Below, piece by piece: positions 19,724 through 28,110 of a stretch of DNA of 54,206 nucleotides. The notes below the pieces were generated by a model that saw nothing but the letters and a program-made list of their open reading frames with translations, ran no database searches and was not told where the DNA came from. Position numbers and translations under genes: made by a program. The DNA comes from Bdellovibrionia bacterium (GTDB taxonomy: Bacteria > Bdellovibrionota > Bdellovibrionia > Bdellovibrionales > JAUICD01), in the NCBI GenBank assembly GCA_030427965.1, contig JAUICD010000018.1:1-54206 (forward strand), read 5' to 3'. Positions within the stretch are counted from its first letter, which is position 1, and every line of letters begins with the position of its first letter.

Positions 19724-21607
19724 ATGACTCGAGGGTTTTCTGAGGATCGAATTCTTTTTTTGGTATCCTCTACTATTATAGCAGGTCTTGCGTGGCTTTT
19801 TAGCGATCTTGATGTTGCTCTTTTATTTAGTGAGTTTGGAGAGTATGAAATTGGTTATGCTGGGGGTAACCCTCATATTGCTAAGCCATTTTCTCATATC
19901 CTATTTTTTTCAAATCTTACTTATTCTGTTTTCTTTTTATATGTTTTGACTTCACTTGTGGGTTACTGGGGAGTCTTGCGTCCATTGAATCTGAAGAAGC
20001 CCCTTGCTTTACAAATTCTGGCCTCTTTTGCCATTGGCTTTCCAATTGTCATTGCAGTAGCACGTTTGTTGGGCTTATTTGCCTATCGAAAACACATTTA
20101 TTGGGTGGTTGTAGCGGTTTTACTTCTTGGAGTTGGAATTACTTTCTTCAAATCCCAACCATGGAAAGCGTGGAAGAAAAGGCTTTCGGGGGAGGGTGTT
20201 GCTAAATCATTCTTTTGGTTCATTCTTGGGGTGCTTGCTTTGGTGTTTTTTGGAGTTATGACTCTTCAATTTGGATATCACCCATTTGTGGGGCACGGAA
20301 ATAACTATTCTATGATCTTAACTCAGGATGTTTTTGAGTTTGCTCAAGATGCTCCATTTCCCGTTTCAAACCACAATTATGGTGAAATACTCTATCAGTA
20401 TATTTATGACCAATTTCGCCCCCAAGAGGCTCTTCCAATTATTTTTTCTTGGGTGAATCGTTCAGTTCTCAAGGCGTCCACTTTGTTTCTTAGCTTTCTA
20501 GTCCTATCGAGTTTGAATTTAGGAAAAACATTAAGCGTAGCGGGATCTCTGTTTTTACTTATTGGAACGCTTTCCATTGAACCAGCAAAATATGTTTATA
20601 TCTCTGATGGCTATAACCCCATATTGGTTCAACCAACGATTGGGAGAATTTTTGTCGTTATTTTGCCTCTGTTACTCTTGCTTTCTAATTTGAAATCGAA
20701 ACTTTCAAAAGAATTGATCGTGAGCCTTATTCTTTTTTACATAGGCTTGACAGCATTTACGCCAAATATATTTGCTTTCTATATGATAGCCCTAATAATA
20801 TTTATGGGGTTACGTTTGATGGGTAAAGCGTGGGCCCCACTTTCAATGAAAACGATGACGGTTCCACTTTCTCTTGGTTTCTTTTTTATGATAGTTGGCT
20901 TTGATCAGCCAGAGGTTTTTCGTGGAATTCCGTTAGTTCTATCTGGATTCATATTTGGCTTTTTAGTTTTATTTTATGCGAGTCGAGATTTTTCTTATCG
21001 TTTTGAAAAGGAATATCTTCTTTCGACATGTTTTGGCATGACCTTTTTGGGTGGGCCTTTGGCTTTTTTGATTTGGCAGAAGTATCAACGTTATTTTGAG
21101 ATCTATATTCCAAGTATTGTGGAAATGAAATCTGAAAGATTTGTTGAAACACTGATGTGGTTCAAATATGTGGGTTGCCCTCATGAGGTGACCAACTATT
21201 GCATGGGCCCAATGGAATACCTTTCTCACTTTGCATTTACAATTATCTTGGGAGGAATAGGGCTTTATGTTGCTATTTCTACAAAAAGAAGAAATGCAGT
21301 GTCCTGGATTTTGATTGGTTTTGGAGGCTTGGCATTTTCACTTTTCCTTGTGGATTTTATTGATTTCAATCAAACTGGAAAGCCCTTTATTGAATGGTTT
21401 AAGTCCAGAGTTCTTGAGGTTCCAGTCTATCTTGTCATTCTGGGGGCGATTTGGTCTTTGGGTAAAGAACGTTTGAGATATTCGTGGACCTATTTTTTAA
21501 TAAGTGTGGTTTTTGTTGTGTGGAGTATACTTCCATTTCTACTAACTGATTTACATAAACAATGGATCAGAAATTTTTTATTTTTAAAAGAAAGTCTGAT
21601 TGGTTAA
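19724..21607 (+). CDS. Large polytopic membrane protein, unknown function
   Basis: A 627-residue protein with about 14 hydrophobic segments and one sizeable external loop (about residues 185-245, from FGYHPFVGHGNNYSM to the IIFSW region). The layout suggests a GT-C-like transferase or a flippase-type protein, but I recognise no diagnostic motif. The start at 19724 has no strong ribosome binding site. The SGNH-type gene follows after three bases, so the two form an operon. The 119-bp divergent gap upstream must carry promoters for both directions, but none is convincing by eye. Confidence 0.6.
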   Translation: MTRGFSEDRILFLVSSTIIAGLAWLFSDLDVALLFSEFGEYEIGYAGGNPHIAKPFSHILFFSNLTYSVFFLYVLTSLVGYWGVLRPLNLKKPLALQILASFAIGFPIVIAVARLLGLFAYRKHIYWVVVAVLLLGVGITFFKSQPWKAWKKRLSGEGVAKSFFWFILGVLALVFFGVMTLQFGYHPFVGHGNNYSMILTQDVFEFAQDAPFPVSNHNYGEILYQYIYDQFRPQEALPIIFSWVNRSVLKASTLFLSFLVLSSLNLGKTLSVAGSLFLLIGTLSIEPAKYVYISDGYNPILVQPTIGRIFVVILPLLLLLSNLKSKLSKELIVSLILFYIGLTAFTPNIFAFYMIALIIFMGLRLMGKAWAPLSMKTMTVPLSLGFFFMIVGFDQPEVFRGIPLVLSGFIFGFLVLFYASRDFSYRFEKEYLLSTCFGMTFLGGPLAFLIWQKYQRYFEIYIPSIVEMKSERFVETLMWFKYVGCPHEVTNYCMGPMEYLSHFAFTIILGGIGLYVAISTKRRNAVSWILIGFGGLAFSLFLVDFIDFNQTGKPFIEWFKSRVLEVPVYLVILGAIWSLGKERLRYSWTYFLISVVFVVWSILPFLLTDLHKQWIRNFLFLKESLIG

Positions 21608-21610
21608 GCT

Positions 21611-22753
21611 ATGAATACAAAGAACACACTTTTTATATTTCTGACGATTTTAATGCTCTCTCCGATTTTGATACTGATTGCTTTAAACCTTAAGGGCTTT
21701 GTTGAATTTAAATATTACAATACCAAATACCCAGCCATAACAATGACTCCTATTTCTGATAAAGAGCTGATTCGTAGAAATGCTCTCTATCCCCCATCAG
21801 AAATTATAGAGATGCCAAAGGGACGTGATTTTCATTCACAGCCCCCTAGAGGTGAGAGTATTATTTATTTTAGCAATCCCTATTTCTTAAATAAGGAAGA
21901 AGAGCGTGGGTCTTATCATGAGCCTTCTGTGACCCAGTATCACTGGATGACGACGGCTGGAAAAAGAGCTTACACAGTTCGATATAGAACAGATAAATAC
22001 GGTCGACGAAAATTCAATTTTGCAGGTGTGAAAAAAGAGAAGCATGCCGTCTTTCTAGGTGGGTCCTATGTGTTTGGAAGTTGTGTAAATGATAGAGATA
22101 CACTTCCCTATAGATTTGAAGAGCGGGCAAAAAAATATCGAGCGTACAATTATGGTGTGGGCGGATGGGGGCCTACAAACGTTTTGGCAGATTTGGAGCA
22201 GCGAGATTTACAAAAGGAAGTTGATCAAAAAGAGGGGATTGGAATCTATACATATATTGAGGATCACTTAAGTCGCACTGAAGGGGATTATCACTGGACA
22301 ATTCATGGAGCTCAGTATCCTTACTATGATTACAAAGGTGACACACTAGTTCGAAGTGGTAGTTTGCAGTCTGGGCGGCCTATAATGTCGACCCTTTATC
22401 GATGGCTCCATAGGTTTTATGAATTTACGGGTGTAAGGAGAGTGAATTTCCCTTTATTTAAACCCAAATCTTTCGCAGATAAGACCTGTTCGGTTATCAA
22501 AAAGGTTGAAAGAAACTTTATATCTCAATTTCCTCAATCAAAATTTTACGTTTTGTTTCACCCTTATGCTGGACGTGATTGGACCGGGTATTTGGCTCAT
22601 TGTCTTAAGGAGAAAAAAAATCTAAACGTAATCATTGCAACAAACTATTTTTTTCAACGAGAAGGGATAACAGTCTTCAAAAATGATTACCATCCCACAG
22701 GATTTGCAAATGATTTACTTGCCGAGCTCCTAGTTCAAAAACTGGGAAACTGA
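21611..22753 (+). CDS. Membrane-anchored SGNH/GDSL-type protein
   Basis: 380 residues with an N-terminal membrane anchor (about 8-28) and a periplasmic domain. The SGNH pattern is readable: VFLGGSYVFGS supplies the block I serine, NYGVGGWGP the glycine of block II, and DYHPTGFANDLLAELL the block V Asp-His. The family includes esterases and O-acetyl transferases or deacetylases acting on carbohydrates. It is cotranscribed with the membrane protein at 19724. The first 120 residues do not match the SGNH core and may be a separate binding region. No strong terminator follows, only a 6-bp hairpin at 22784-22797. Confidence 0.65.
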   Translation: MNTKNTLFIFLTILMLSPILILIALNLKGFVEFKYYNTKYPAITMTPISDKELIRRNALYPPSEIIEMPKGRDFHSQPPRGESIIYFSNPYFLNKEEERGSYHEPSVTQYHWMTTAGKRAYTVRYRTDKYGRRKFNFAGVKKEKHAVFLGGSYVFGSCVNDRDTLPYRFEERAKKYRAYNYGVGGWGPTNVLADLEQRDLQKEVDQKEGIGIYTYIEDHLSRTEGDYHWTIHGAQYPYYDYKGDTLVRSGSLQSGRPIMSTLYRWLHRFYEFTGVRRVNFPLFKPKSFADKTCSVIKKVERNFISQFPQSKFYVLFHPYAGRDWTGYLAHCLKEKKNLNVIIATNYFFQREGITVFKNDYHPTGFANDLLAELLVQKLGN

Positions 22754-22796
22754 CCAGCTCTGTTTAATTCAATGAGTTTCAAGAACGGGTTCCCGT

Positions 22797-23006
22797 TTAA
22801 CGGTCTTTCTTCAATGGAATCCGTTTTTCAGATTCATTTACATCGGGTTTGAATGTTGCTGGGTGGGCCTCAAGATCAGTGGTAGGTGCTAATTCGTGAC
22901 CACTTTGAGGCAACCAAATATATTGGTTTGTTAGGCTCAAGTGACTAATGCTGCCATGATGAATAAAGAGAACATATTCCTGTGCCGGAACATAGACAAG
23001 TTCCAT
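22797..23006 (-). pseudogene. Remnant of a GyrI-like effector-binding domain
   Basis: The 69-residue frame matches the C-terminal half of the GyrI/AraC effector-binding domain: a VPAQEYVLFIHHG block, then YIWLPQSGHELA, then a degraded block ending SEKRIPLKK. The same frame stays open to about 23049 and continues the family pattern upstream (PPKEMELVYVP), but a stop lies eight codons before that, and the DNA there is the end of the neighbouring gene. Compared with intact members it lacks the N-terminal half and several residues around the WLP motif. It is best read as a gene fragment left after a deletion. Confidence 0.6.
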
Positions 23007-23028
23007 TTCTTTTGGGGGTACAGAGTTT

Positions 23029-24249
23029 TTATCTAGACATTCGAGAGGCTAGGGACCATTGTTGCACGTAAATGTTTGCTCCAAAGTCGCCTATCAATGG
23101 TGCTGATGAGAATGCGTAAAAAAGTGAACTCGCAACATTTGAATGTAATGGAAGTTCAATATAGTGACTTCTTGTAGGGAGCAACCCAAGAGAAAGAGTG
23201 TTGCGAAGATTGCTCAGCGTTCCAGCTAAAACTGTACCTGCACTATCATAATAAAGCCTAAAATTGGTTGTCGTTAATAGGTCTAAGTTTGTCGCTTCAA
23301 TATAACCTAGAAATGTAGAGGCATTACTAGGTACGGCACGAGATAGACCTACAGCGGTGACGGCTGTGTTTTCGCCGTCACTAAGTACTTGGACTCCATT
23401 ACTAATTAGATACAAACAGCGTCCGTTTCCTAAATCAACAAATGGAACGATGTCTGAGTTTCCCCCTCCCTGACTATTAGAAACAAACCACAACACTTCG
23501 GATTGATGGGTATAACCTGCTGGTAAAGTTGGGTTGTCTCCTGAAACAGTCAGTAATAACTGGGGATTGGCTCCCCCTGCTTCGGTGATTAAATAGATGT
23601 CATATCCAGTATTTGAAGCTTCTGCTCCAGTATCGAGCCCTCCAGCTCCAGTAGCAGCTAATGACGCTGATAAATTTGCATTAATATTGATGCTTAAAAG
23701 ATCAGTTCCATCAAAGACCACTATACTGGCTTCTCCATTCAACCCACTTGGAGTTAGACGAAGAGAGGCATCATCTACGTATTCGAATTTTAATCCGTAC
23801 TGGAGATTGCTGCTTACTGAAGCCTCTATGACGCCTGTGATTAGTCCTTTTGAGTTAACTGTTATTGTTGGAATAGTACTTAGTCCACCATAACTTCCAG
23901 CCACGACACCGCTATCTGCAATTTTTTGAGTCGCGATGGTTCCATCTGGCACTTCGATTCCGACCGTTGACTCTATTAAGCCGTCGACAGTAAGGGTAGC
24001 TGTAGGGGCAGCTGTTCCTATCCCAACGCGCCCACCCACCGCCACAATTTGATCTGTGCCAACTTGTAGTGAGTTTGCGGGAATACTCAGTGATCCTGTC
24101 AGCGTTCCTCCCGACAAAGGTAGATAGTCGCCCCCTATAACTGAGTTGGATGTTGCTTCGTCACTTGATTCAGAGTCATTAAATTGACTCTTGCATCCCC
24201 AGAGTGGGGAAATGGCTATAGCTAAATAAATAAATATTGTTTTGTCCAC
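23029..24249 (-). CDS. Lipoprotein with tail-fibre-like repeats
   Basis: 406-residue predicted lipoprotein. The signal peptide ends in the lipobox SPLWGC with Cys19. The GTG start at 24249 is supported by that signal. After a Ser/Glu-rich linker comes GDYLPLSGGTLTGSL, a motif typical of phage tail-fibre collars and of bacterial surface fibres, then GGRVGIGTAAPTATLTVDG, common in large bacterial adhesin-like proteins. The rest is Ser/Thr/Gly/Val-rich beta-type sequence with no catalytic motif and no intramolecular chaperone (S74) domain at the end. A role in surface attachment is an inference. Confidence 0.7.
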   Translation of the reverse strand: MDKTIFIYLAIAISPLWGCKSQFNDSESSDEATSNSVIGGDYLPLSGGTLTGSLSIPANSLQVGTDQIVAVGGRVGIGTAAPTATLTVDGLIESTVGIEVPDGTIATQKIADSGVVAGSYGGLSTIPTITVNSKGLITGVIEASVSSNLQYGLKFEYVDDASLRLTPSGLNGEASIVVFDGTDLLSININANLSASLAATGAGGLDTGAEASNTGYDIYLITEAGGANPQLLLTVSGDNPTLPAGYTHQSEVLWFVSNSQGGGNSDIVPFVDLGNGRCLYLISNGVQVLSDGENTAVTAVGLSRAVPSNASTFLGYIEATNLDLLTTTNFRLYYDSAGTVLAGTLSNLRNTLSLGLLPTRSHYIELPLHSNVASSLFYAFSSAPLIGDFGANIYVQQWSLASRMSR

Positions 24250-24297
24250 TGTTCTTTAAGGGTAAATAAATTATTCAACAAAATAAAATAAAATTTG

Positions 24298-24326
24298 TTT
24301 ACCAAGACCATTGACCTTGGTAGCTT
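24298..24326 (+). promoter_or_regulatory. Candidate promoter with operator-like palindrome
   Basis: TTTACC (24298-24303) and TAGCTT (24321-24326) are 17 bp apart, upstream of the ATG at 24341. A palindrome with arms ACCAAG (24301-24306) and CTTGGT (24316-24321) fills the spacer, where a repressor would block RNA polymerase. A second inverted pair, AAGACC (24304-24309) and GGTCTT (24334-24339), overlaps it. Confidence 0.35.
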
Positions 24327-24340
24327 GATCTAAGGTCTTT

Positions 24341-25714
24341 ATGATAAAATTAAGCATTTGCTTTTTGATATTTTTTAGCATTCCTGTCTCTGGATTCGAG
24401 AATAAGCCTAATTATTCGTTAGAATATCCTGATATAGAGCTGACATATGTAGATTCCGGAAAAGGTGCTTTTTCGCGCATCGAATGGGTGACGAATTCTC
24501 TTTGGTTGTGGATGCCGTCTTACGAATACAGTTTAATTGCCACTCCGGTACTTCGAGTCACTTTGAGAATTCCGTTTAATTTTGAAGTGACCTCTCTTGA
24601 TGTCGACGTGAAAATTGTTGTGGAAGAGTTTGTTAAAAGTGAATTGGTTTTAGAGAAGCGGATCATAGTGGATATTCCCTTTTATTATCAGAGTACGAAA
24701 CTAACTTTGCTCAGGAGGGGATCAAAAAAAATATCAACTGTAAACATAGATATGACACCCAAGTCTTCGAACTTGTTTCTTTCACATGAATCGTGCGCGT
24801 CAAGAGGTATCAATTTTAAATGGAAAAGTTTGGAAAAAAAGGAACGCATTACTAATGTTGCCGTAACTTGCGATCAAGTTGGTGAAACACTGTCGTTGAA
24901 TTTTCAACACGAAAATGGCTGGGAAGTATTTGCCGCAACAGACTCTGAAAATCTTCGTGTTGGAAAATTTCGAGGTATTTATACTTTGAACTTGGAAGGG
25001 GTGGCTTGGCCCAAAGATGGACGACTAGAAACACTTTATATGACCAATAGTTCAAAACAAAAAGTTTTAGAAATTAACGTTTACTCAGATGGTCAAATTT
25101 TTTCGCAAATGAATTTTCAAATTGGTGGGTCCACGTCATTTGTAAATTACTCAGAGTCCGGAGATGTTAACAATCAGGTCAATGCTTTGTTACTTAAAAT
25201 TATCACACGAGCTGAGTTTGTCCCTCATCATTCTGCATTCATTTTCTCTAGCCAAATTGAATTTACACCAGCAGTTCTTTTCACAAATCAAAAAAATAGT
25301 TTACGAGGTGAATATTCAAAATTTGAAGCCAGTATAAATAAAAAGTTGACGAAAACAAATGATTTGTCGTGGTACTCAGCTGGATTAGGTTGGATTGTTT
25401 GGAATATGAATACAAACACTCCTGGGTGGGGTGTTGATTACCTGGTTGGACCAGAGTTGATTATGTCTCGAAATGTTAATCGTGCGAATGATAAACAGTA
25501 TCGGATTACACTGCGATACAGTCCTTTAATTGGAGAAAGTGGATTTCAAACGGAAAACCATCTTTTTAATTTCGAAACGCTATACGAACTTTCGGATCCG
25601 AATACTTTGCGGTCGATTTATCTATATTCCAGTGCTTTTGTTTCTCATTTTGATTCCAAGGCAAGAGAAATGAACGTATTTGGTTTCGACTTAGGTCTGC
25701 TGTTCGATCTTTAG
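24341..25714 (+). CDS. Secreted protein, unknown function
   Basis: 457 residues with a signal peptide (about MIKLSICFLIFFSIPVSG). I recognise no family. The body is rich in alternating hydrophobic strands; the last 150 residues (for example QYRITLRYSPLIGESGF and the end FGFDLGLLFDL) look like outer-membrane beta strands, though the terminal residue is Leu, not the classic Phe. The TAAGG site at 24331-24335 lies five bases before the ATG. It is transcribed divergently from the lipoprotein gene, with a 91-bp AT-rich gap between them. Confidence 0.65.
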   Translation: MIKLSICFLIFFSIPVSGFENKPNYSLEYPDIELTYVDSGKGAFSRIEWVTNSLWLWMPSYEYSLIATPVLRVTLRIPFNFEVTSLDVDVKIVVEEFVKSELVLEKRIIVDIPFYYQSTKLTLLRRGSKKISTVNIDMTPKSSNLFLSHESCASRGINFKWKSLEKKERITNVAVTCDQVGETLSLNFQHENGWEVFAATDSENLRVGKFRGIYTLNLEGVAWPKDGRLETLYMTNSSKQKVLEINVYSDGQIFSQMNFQIGGSTSFVNYSESGDVNNQVNALLLKIITRAEFVPHHSAFIFSSQIEFTPAVLFTNQKNSLRGEYSKFEASINKKLTKTNDLSWYSAGLGWIVWNMNTNTPGWGVDYLVGPELIMSRNVNRANDKQYRITLRYSPLIGESGFQTENHLFNFETLYELSDPNTLRSIYLYSSAFVSHFDSKAREMNVFGFDLGLLFDL

Positions 25715-25720
25715 GCTAAT

Positions 25721-25885
25721 TTAGAAAGAAAGTTGAACAAAAATCCTATTAAATGATTGGTGAAATTTACCGTCATAGCTTCCATCTATTAGATCTATTT
25801 CGAATCCCATTCTCCAAAAATTCGAATACGAGCCTTTCTCTGAATGCAGTTTAGTTTGAATCCCCCTCTCTTTTAGTGGCTTTTA
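25721..25885 (-). pseudogene. Possible C-terminal fragment of an outer-membrane protein
   Basis: A start-less minus-strand frame of about 53 codons runs from a TAA at 25883-25885 to a TAA at 25721-25723. It ends in FNRIFVQLSF, a plausible beta-strand with a terminal Phe, preceded by WRMGFEIDLIDGSYDGKF. The composition looks like the last strands of a beta-barrel. The rest of such a gene is absent. The call is from appearance only. Confidence 0.25.
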
Positions 25886-26217
25886 ATTTGATCTTTGGAT
25901 GAGTTGTAGCTCACCAGAATCCTTATGGCATTTTTAATAACGGATTGCGCTAAATAGCAGATTGGTTGGCAGTTGTGTGACTCCAATGAGTTAAGTTGGC
26001 AGTCAGGGGCAAGTCAGGTTAGGTGAGAAGCTACTGAGACATTGTTGGGGCGAGGACTATTTGCTACTCTATCAGTGATCAGACTCTCATAAGGAATCAA
26101 ATGCCCGAAAGACACCAGCGTAGTTCCAGTCATCTTTTGCCTATATTAAGGCCACGCCTCTTTTCTGCGGTCAGAAACAGTCTAAAGGAAGGTTATTCAA
26201 AAAAAGATAGGAGTATC
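25886..26217 (+). other. Intergenic region without recognised gene
   Basis: No coding frame, strong palindrome or clear promoter was seen in this 332-bp stretch. An in-frame extension of the next gene back to 26101 exists but its composition is not protein-like and it lacks a ribosome binding site. Confidence 0.5.
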
Positions 26218-27546
26218 ATGAAACGACAAATTTTTTTTGTAGTATCTCTTTTTAGCATCACAACCTTCGCTCAATTTAAAGAGAATAATCCCAACGGAAA
26301 GACTACGACTGTTTCCAATCTCATTCTTCCTATCCTTGATGAAATTGAGTTTCGTGCGAACGAAGTTGAGCTTGAACACGACGGATATGTGGTGGGCAGT
26401 AGTTTAGAGGTTTTACTAGGAACATTAAACCAAGAGACTTTTGACACCTTGAAAGAAAAATTTAAAGTTAAAAATGATAATTTACAGTATGATTCGAAAA
26501 AGGAATACAAACTGATAGATTTCTTACCTAAAAAAATACAAGCTCTCGATAGACGTAGTTTACATCCTATTTGGGGTAGTGGCGAGGACCTTCCTAGTCG
26601 TGTGCAATATTTTATGGGTAAAGTTTCGTTTCAAACAGATTGCGCATCAACTGCTTTCGATCTTCAATGGGTAGACTCTAGAGTGAATGTTTTCCAACCA
26701 AAATATGACATAAAGTCACTCTACTTAGACCCTCGTTATAGCAAGAGATTAATGTATTTCGATGACCCTTCCGAGTTGTCTACTTTACTTGACACTAGAA
26801 AGCTCAGTCAGAGCCTTGAATTCGGAGATATATTTTTGCTTTATGTCGATTACGGAGATGATGGTGTGCTTGATATTGTACACGTAGCTTTTTATATAGA
26901 CGGAGATTTATATTTTGAAAAACCTGGATTTGGTTTCAGTAATTATTCTTTCAGTACGGTGAAACAGTATTTTAAGTTAAGCGACTCAAACACTTCCGAG
27001 TTGGCTTATGCTGCGTACGAATTCAGAAGATTTGATGTCTCTAAGCTAAGAGGTCCATTGGATGCTCTGAGCGGTGCTTCTGGCTTGTATCCCACAAGTA
27101 ATAGAGAGAATATCGTGGTTTCTCCAGACATGAGGGCAAGTAAAATTGGTAAGATTGACATATACGGCACCTCTTCATTTAGTTTGATTTATGATGAAGA
27201 AACTGAGCTTTTTGTGCTCCCTGAGGCAGCTTTTTCTGAAGAAACGTTCAATTTGAATGAGATTGTGGACAGCATTCTAACTTATCCAGCAACAATTGAA
27301 GTGTTGAACGATACGGTTGCCAAAGTCAGTGCTGATTTATACGAAGACGAACTTAAAAACTGTGAACTCAAGCGTGGAATCACATTCAAAGTAGAAAACG
27401 TCAAAGATATGTTTGAATTCAAAGATAGCGTTCGAGTTCCAGTTCTTAAAGTGTGGGGGATTGACGAAATTAAAGGGTGTGAGCTTCTCAACAAAAGGCG
27501 GTCCGGAGTGGTGTCGCCAGACGACGTTCTCGTCAAACCTATTTAA
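26218..27546 (+). CDS. Secreted protein with putative papain-like (NlpC/P60-type) domain
   Basis: 442 residues from the ATG at 26218, chosen because TAGGAG (26208-26213) lies four bases upstream and the product starts with a signal peptide (MKRQIFFVVSLFSITTFA). In the middle, FQTDCASTAFDLQW offers a cysteine followed by a helix. About 70 residues later, FGDIFLLYVDYG leads to IVHVAFYIDGDLYFEKPG. This Cys, then Gly-Asp, then His-Val-x-x-Tyr order is that of NlpC/P60 and CHAP peptidases or amidases. The C-terminal third is unrecognised. Family assignment is by motif order and needs a profile search; substrate is unknown, with peptidoglycan one possibility. Confidence 0.6.
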   Translation: MKRQIFFVVSLFSITTFAQFKENNPNGKTTTVSNLILPILDEIEFRANEVELEHDGYVVGSSLEVLLGTLNQETFDTLKEKFKVKNDNLQYDSKKEYKLIDFLPKKIQALDRRSLHPIWGSGEDLPSRVQYFMGKVSFQTDCASTAFDLQWVDSRVNVFQPKYDIKSLYLDPRYSKRLMYFDDPSELSTLLDTRKLSQSLEFGDIFLLYVDYGDDGVLDIVHVAFYIDGDLYFEKPGFGFSNYSFSTVKQYFKLSDSNTSELAYAAYEFRRFDVSKLRGPLDALSGASGLYPTSNRENIVVSPDMRASKIGKIDIYGTSSFSLIYDEETELFVLPEAAFSEETFNLNEIVDSILTYPATIEVLNDTVAKVSADLYEDELKNCELKRGITFKVENVKDMFEFKDSVRVPVLKVWGIDEIKGCELLNKRRSGVVSPDDVLVKPI

Positions 27547-27721
27547 GGGGCATTGCTTTTGACTTTAACAGATATCATTGCTGTTTTCGCACTTCCTCTT
27601 GGTGTGATATTTTTATAAAAAGCCAAATAACTGATAGATGTCAACATTAAGTGGGTTTGATTGTGGGTTAGTGAGACAGAAAAATCTAAGCAGCTTATAT
27701 CATTAATTAATTTGATGTAAA

Positions 27722-27812
27722 TGGCGGAGAGGGAGAGATTCGAACTCTCGAGACGCTATTAACGCCTACACGCGTTCCAGGCGTGCGCATTCAACCACTC
27801 TGCCACCTCTCC
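27722..27812 (-). tRNA. tRNA-Ser (anticodon GGA)
   Basis: On the minus strand a 91-nt tRNA runs from GGAGAGG (acceptor 5' arm, 27806-27812) to the encoded CCA at 27722-27724. The acceptor arms pair perfectly. The anticodon loop holds GGA between five-base-pair stems, a long variable arm follows as expected for serine, and the T loop reads GTTCGAATC. It decodes UCC and UCU codons. Confidence 0.95.
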
Positions 27813-27838
27813 GCATATTGTTTTTTCAATGATTGCAG

Positions 27839-27868
27839 ATAGTTAGCATTTGGGCGAAAAATTGTAAA
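27839..27868 (-). promoter_or_regulatory. Candidate promoter of the tRNA-Ser gene
   Basis: On the minus strand TTTACA (27863-27868) and TAACTA (27840-27845) are separated by 17 bp, about 27 bp upstream of the mature tRNA 5' end. Spacing and position suit a tRNA promoter. Confidence 0.5.
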
Positions 27869-27897
27869 GCCTAAAGAAATCGCAAAAGTGGATATGA

Positions 27898-28110
27898 GTC
27901 ATTTCACTAACTCAAGACTCTGAGTCTCATGGGGAGTGGAAATATTATGACAATGGAAAATATGTTGGATCAGAACACCACAAGCCATCTCAAAAACCCA
28001 GAAAGTTGACGGCAGCGGAAAAAGCTCAGAAAGAGAAGAGCGAGGGGTATATCAATGCAATCGTCGAGAAGGTTTTTAAGGGAAGAGACAGAGCTATGGA
28101 TGCTGTTTAG
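27898..28110 (+). pseudogene. Start-less reading frame, gene fragment
   Basis: An open frame of 70 codons runs from just after a TGA (27895-27897) to TAG at 28108-28110 but holds no usable start codon until its last few residues. The translated composition is protein-like and charged (for example GEWKYYDNGKYVGSEHH and LTAAEKAQKEKSEGYINAI). It lies between tRNA-Ser and the SWIM-associated gene and looks like the 3' end of a gene whose front was lost. I do not recognise the family. Confidence 0.35.

Noticed and set aside
26101..26217. N-terminal extension of the secreted protein to an upstream ATG
   Set aside because: The extension would bury the signal peptide and lacks a binding site, while TAGGAG fits the start at 26218.
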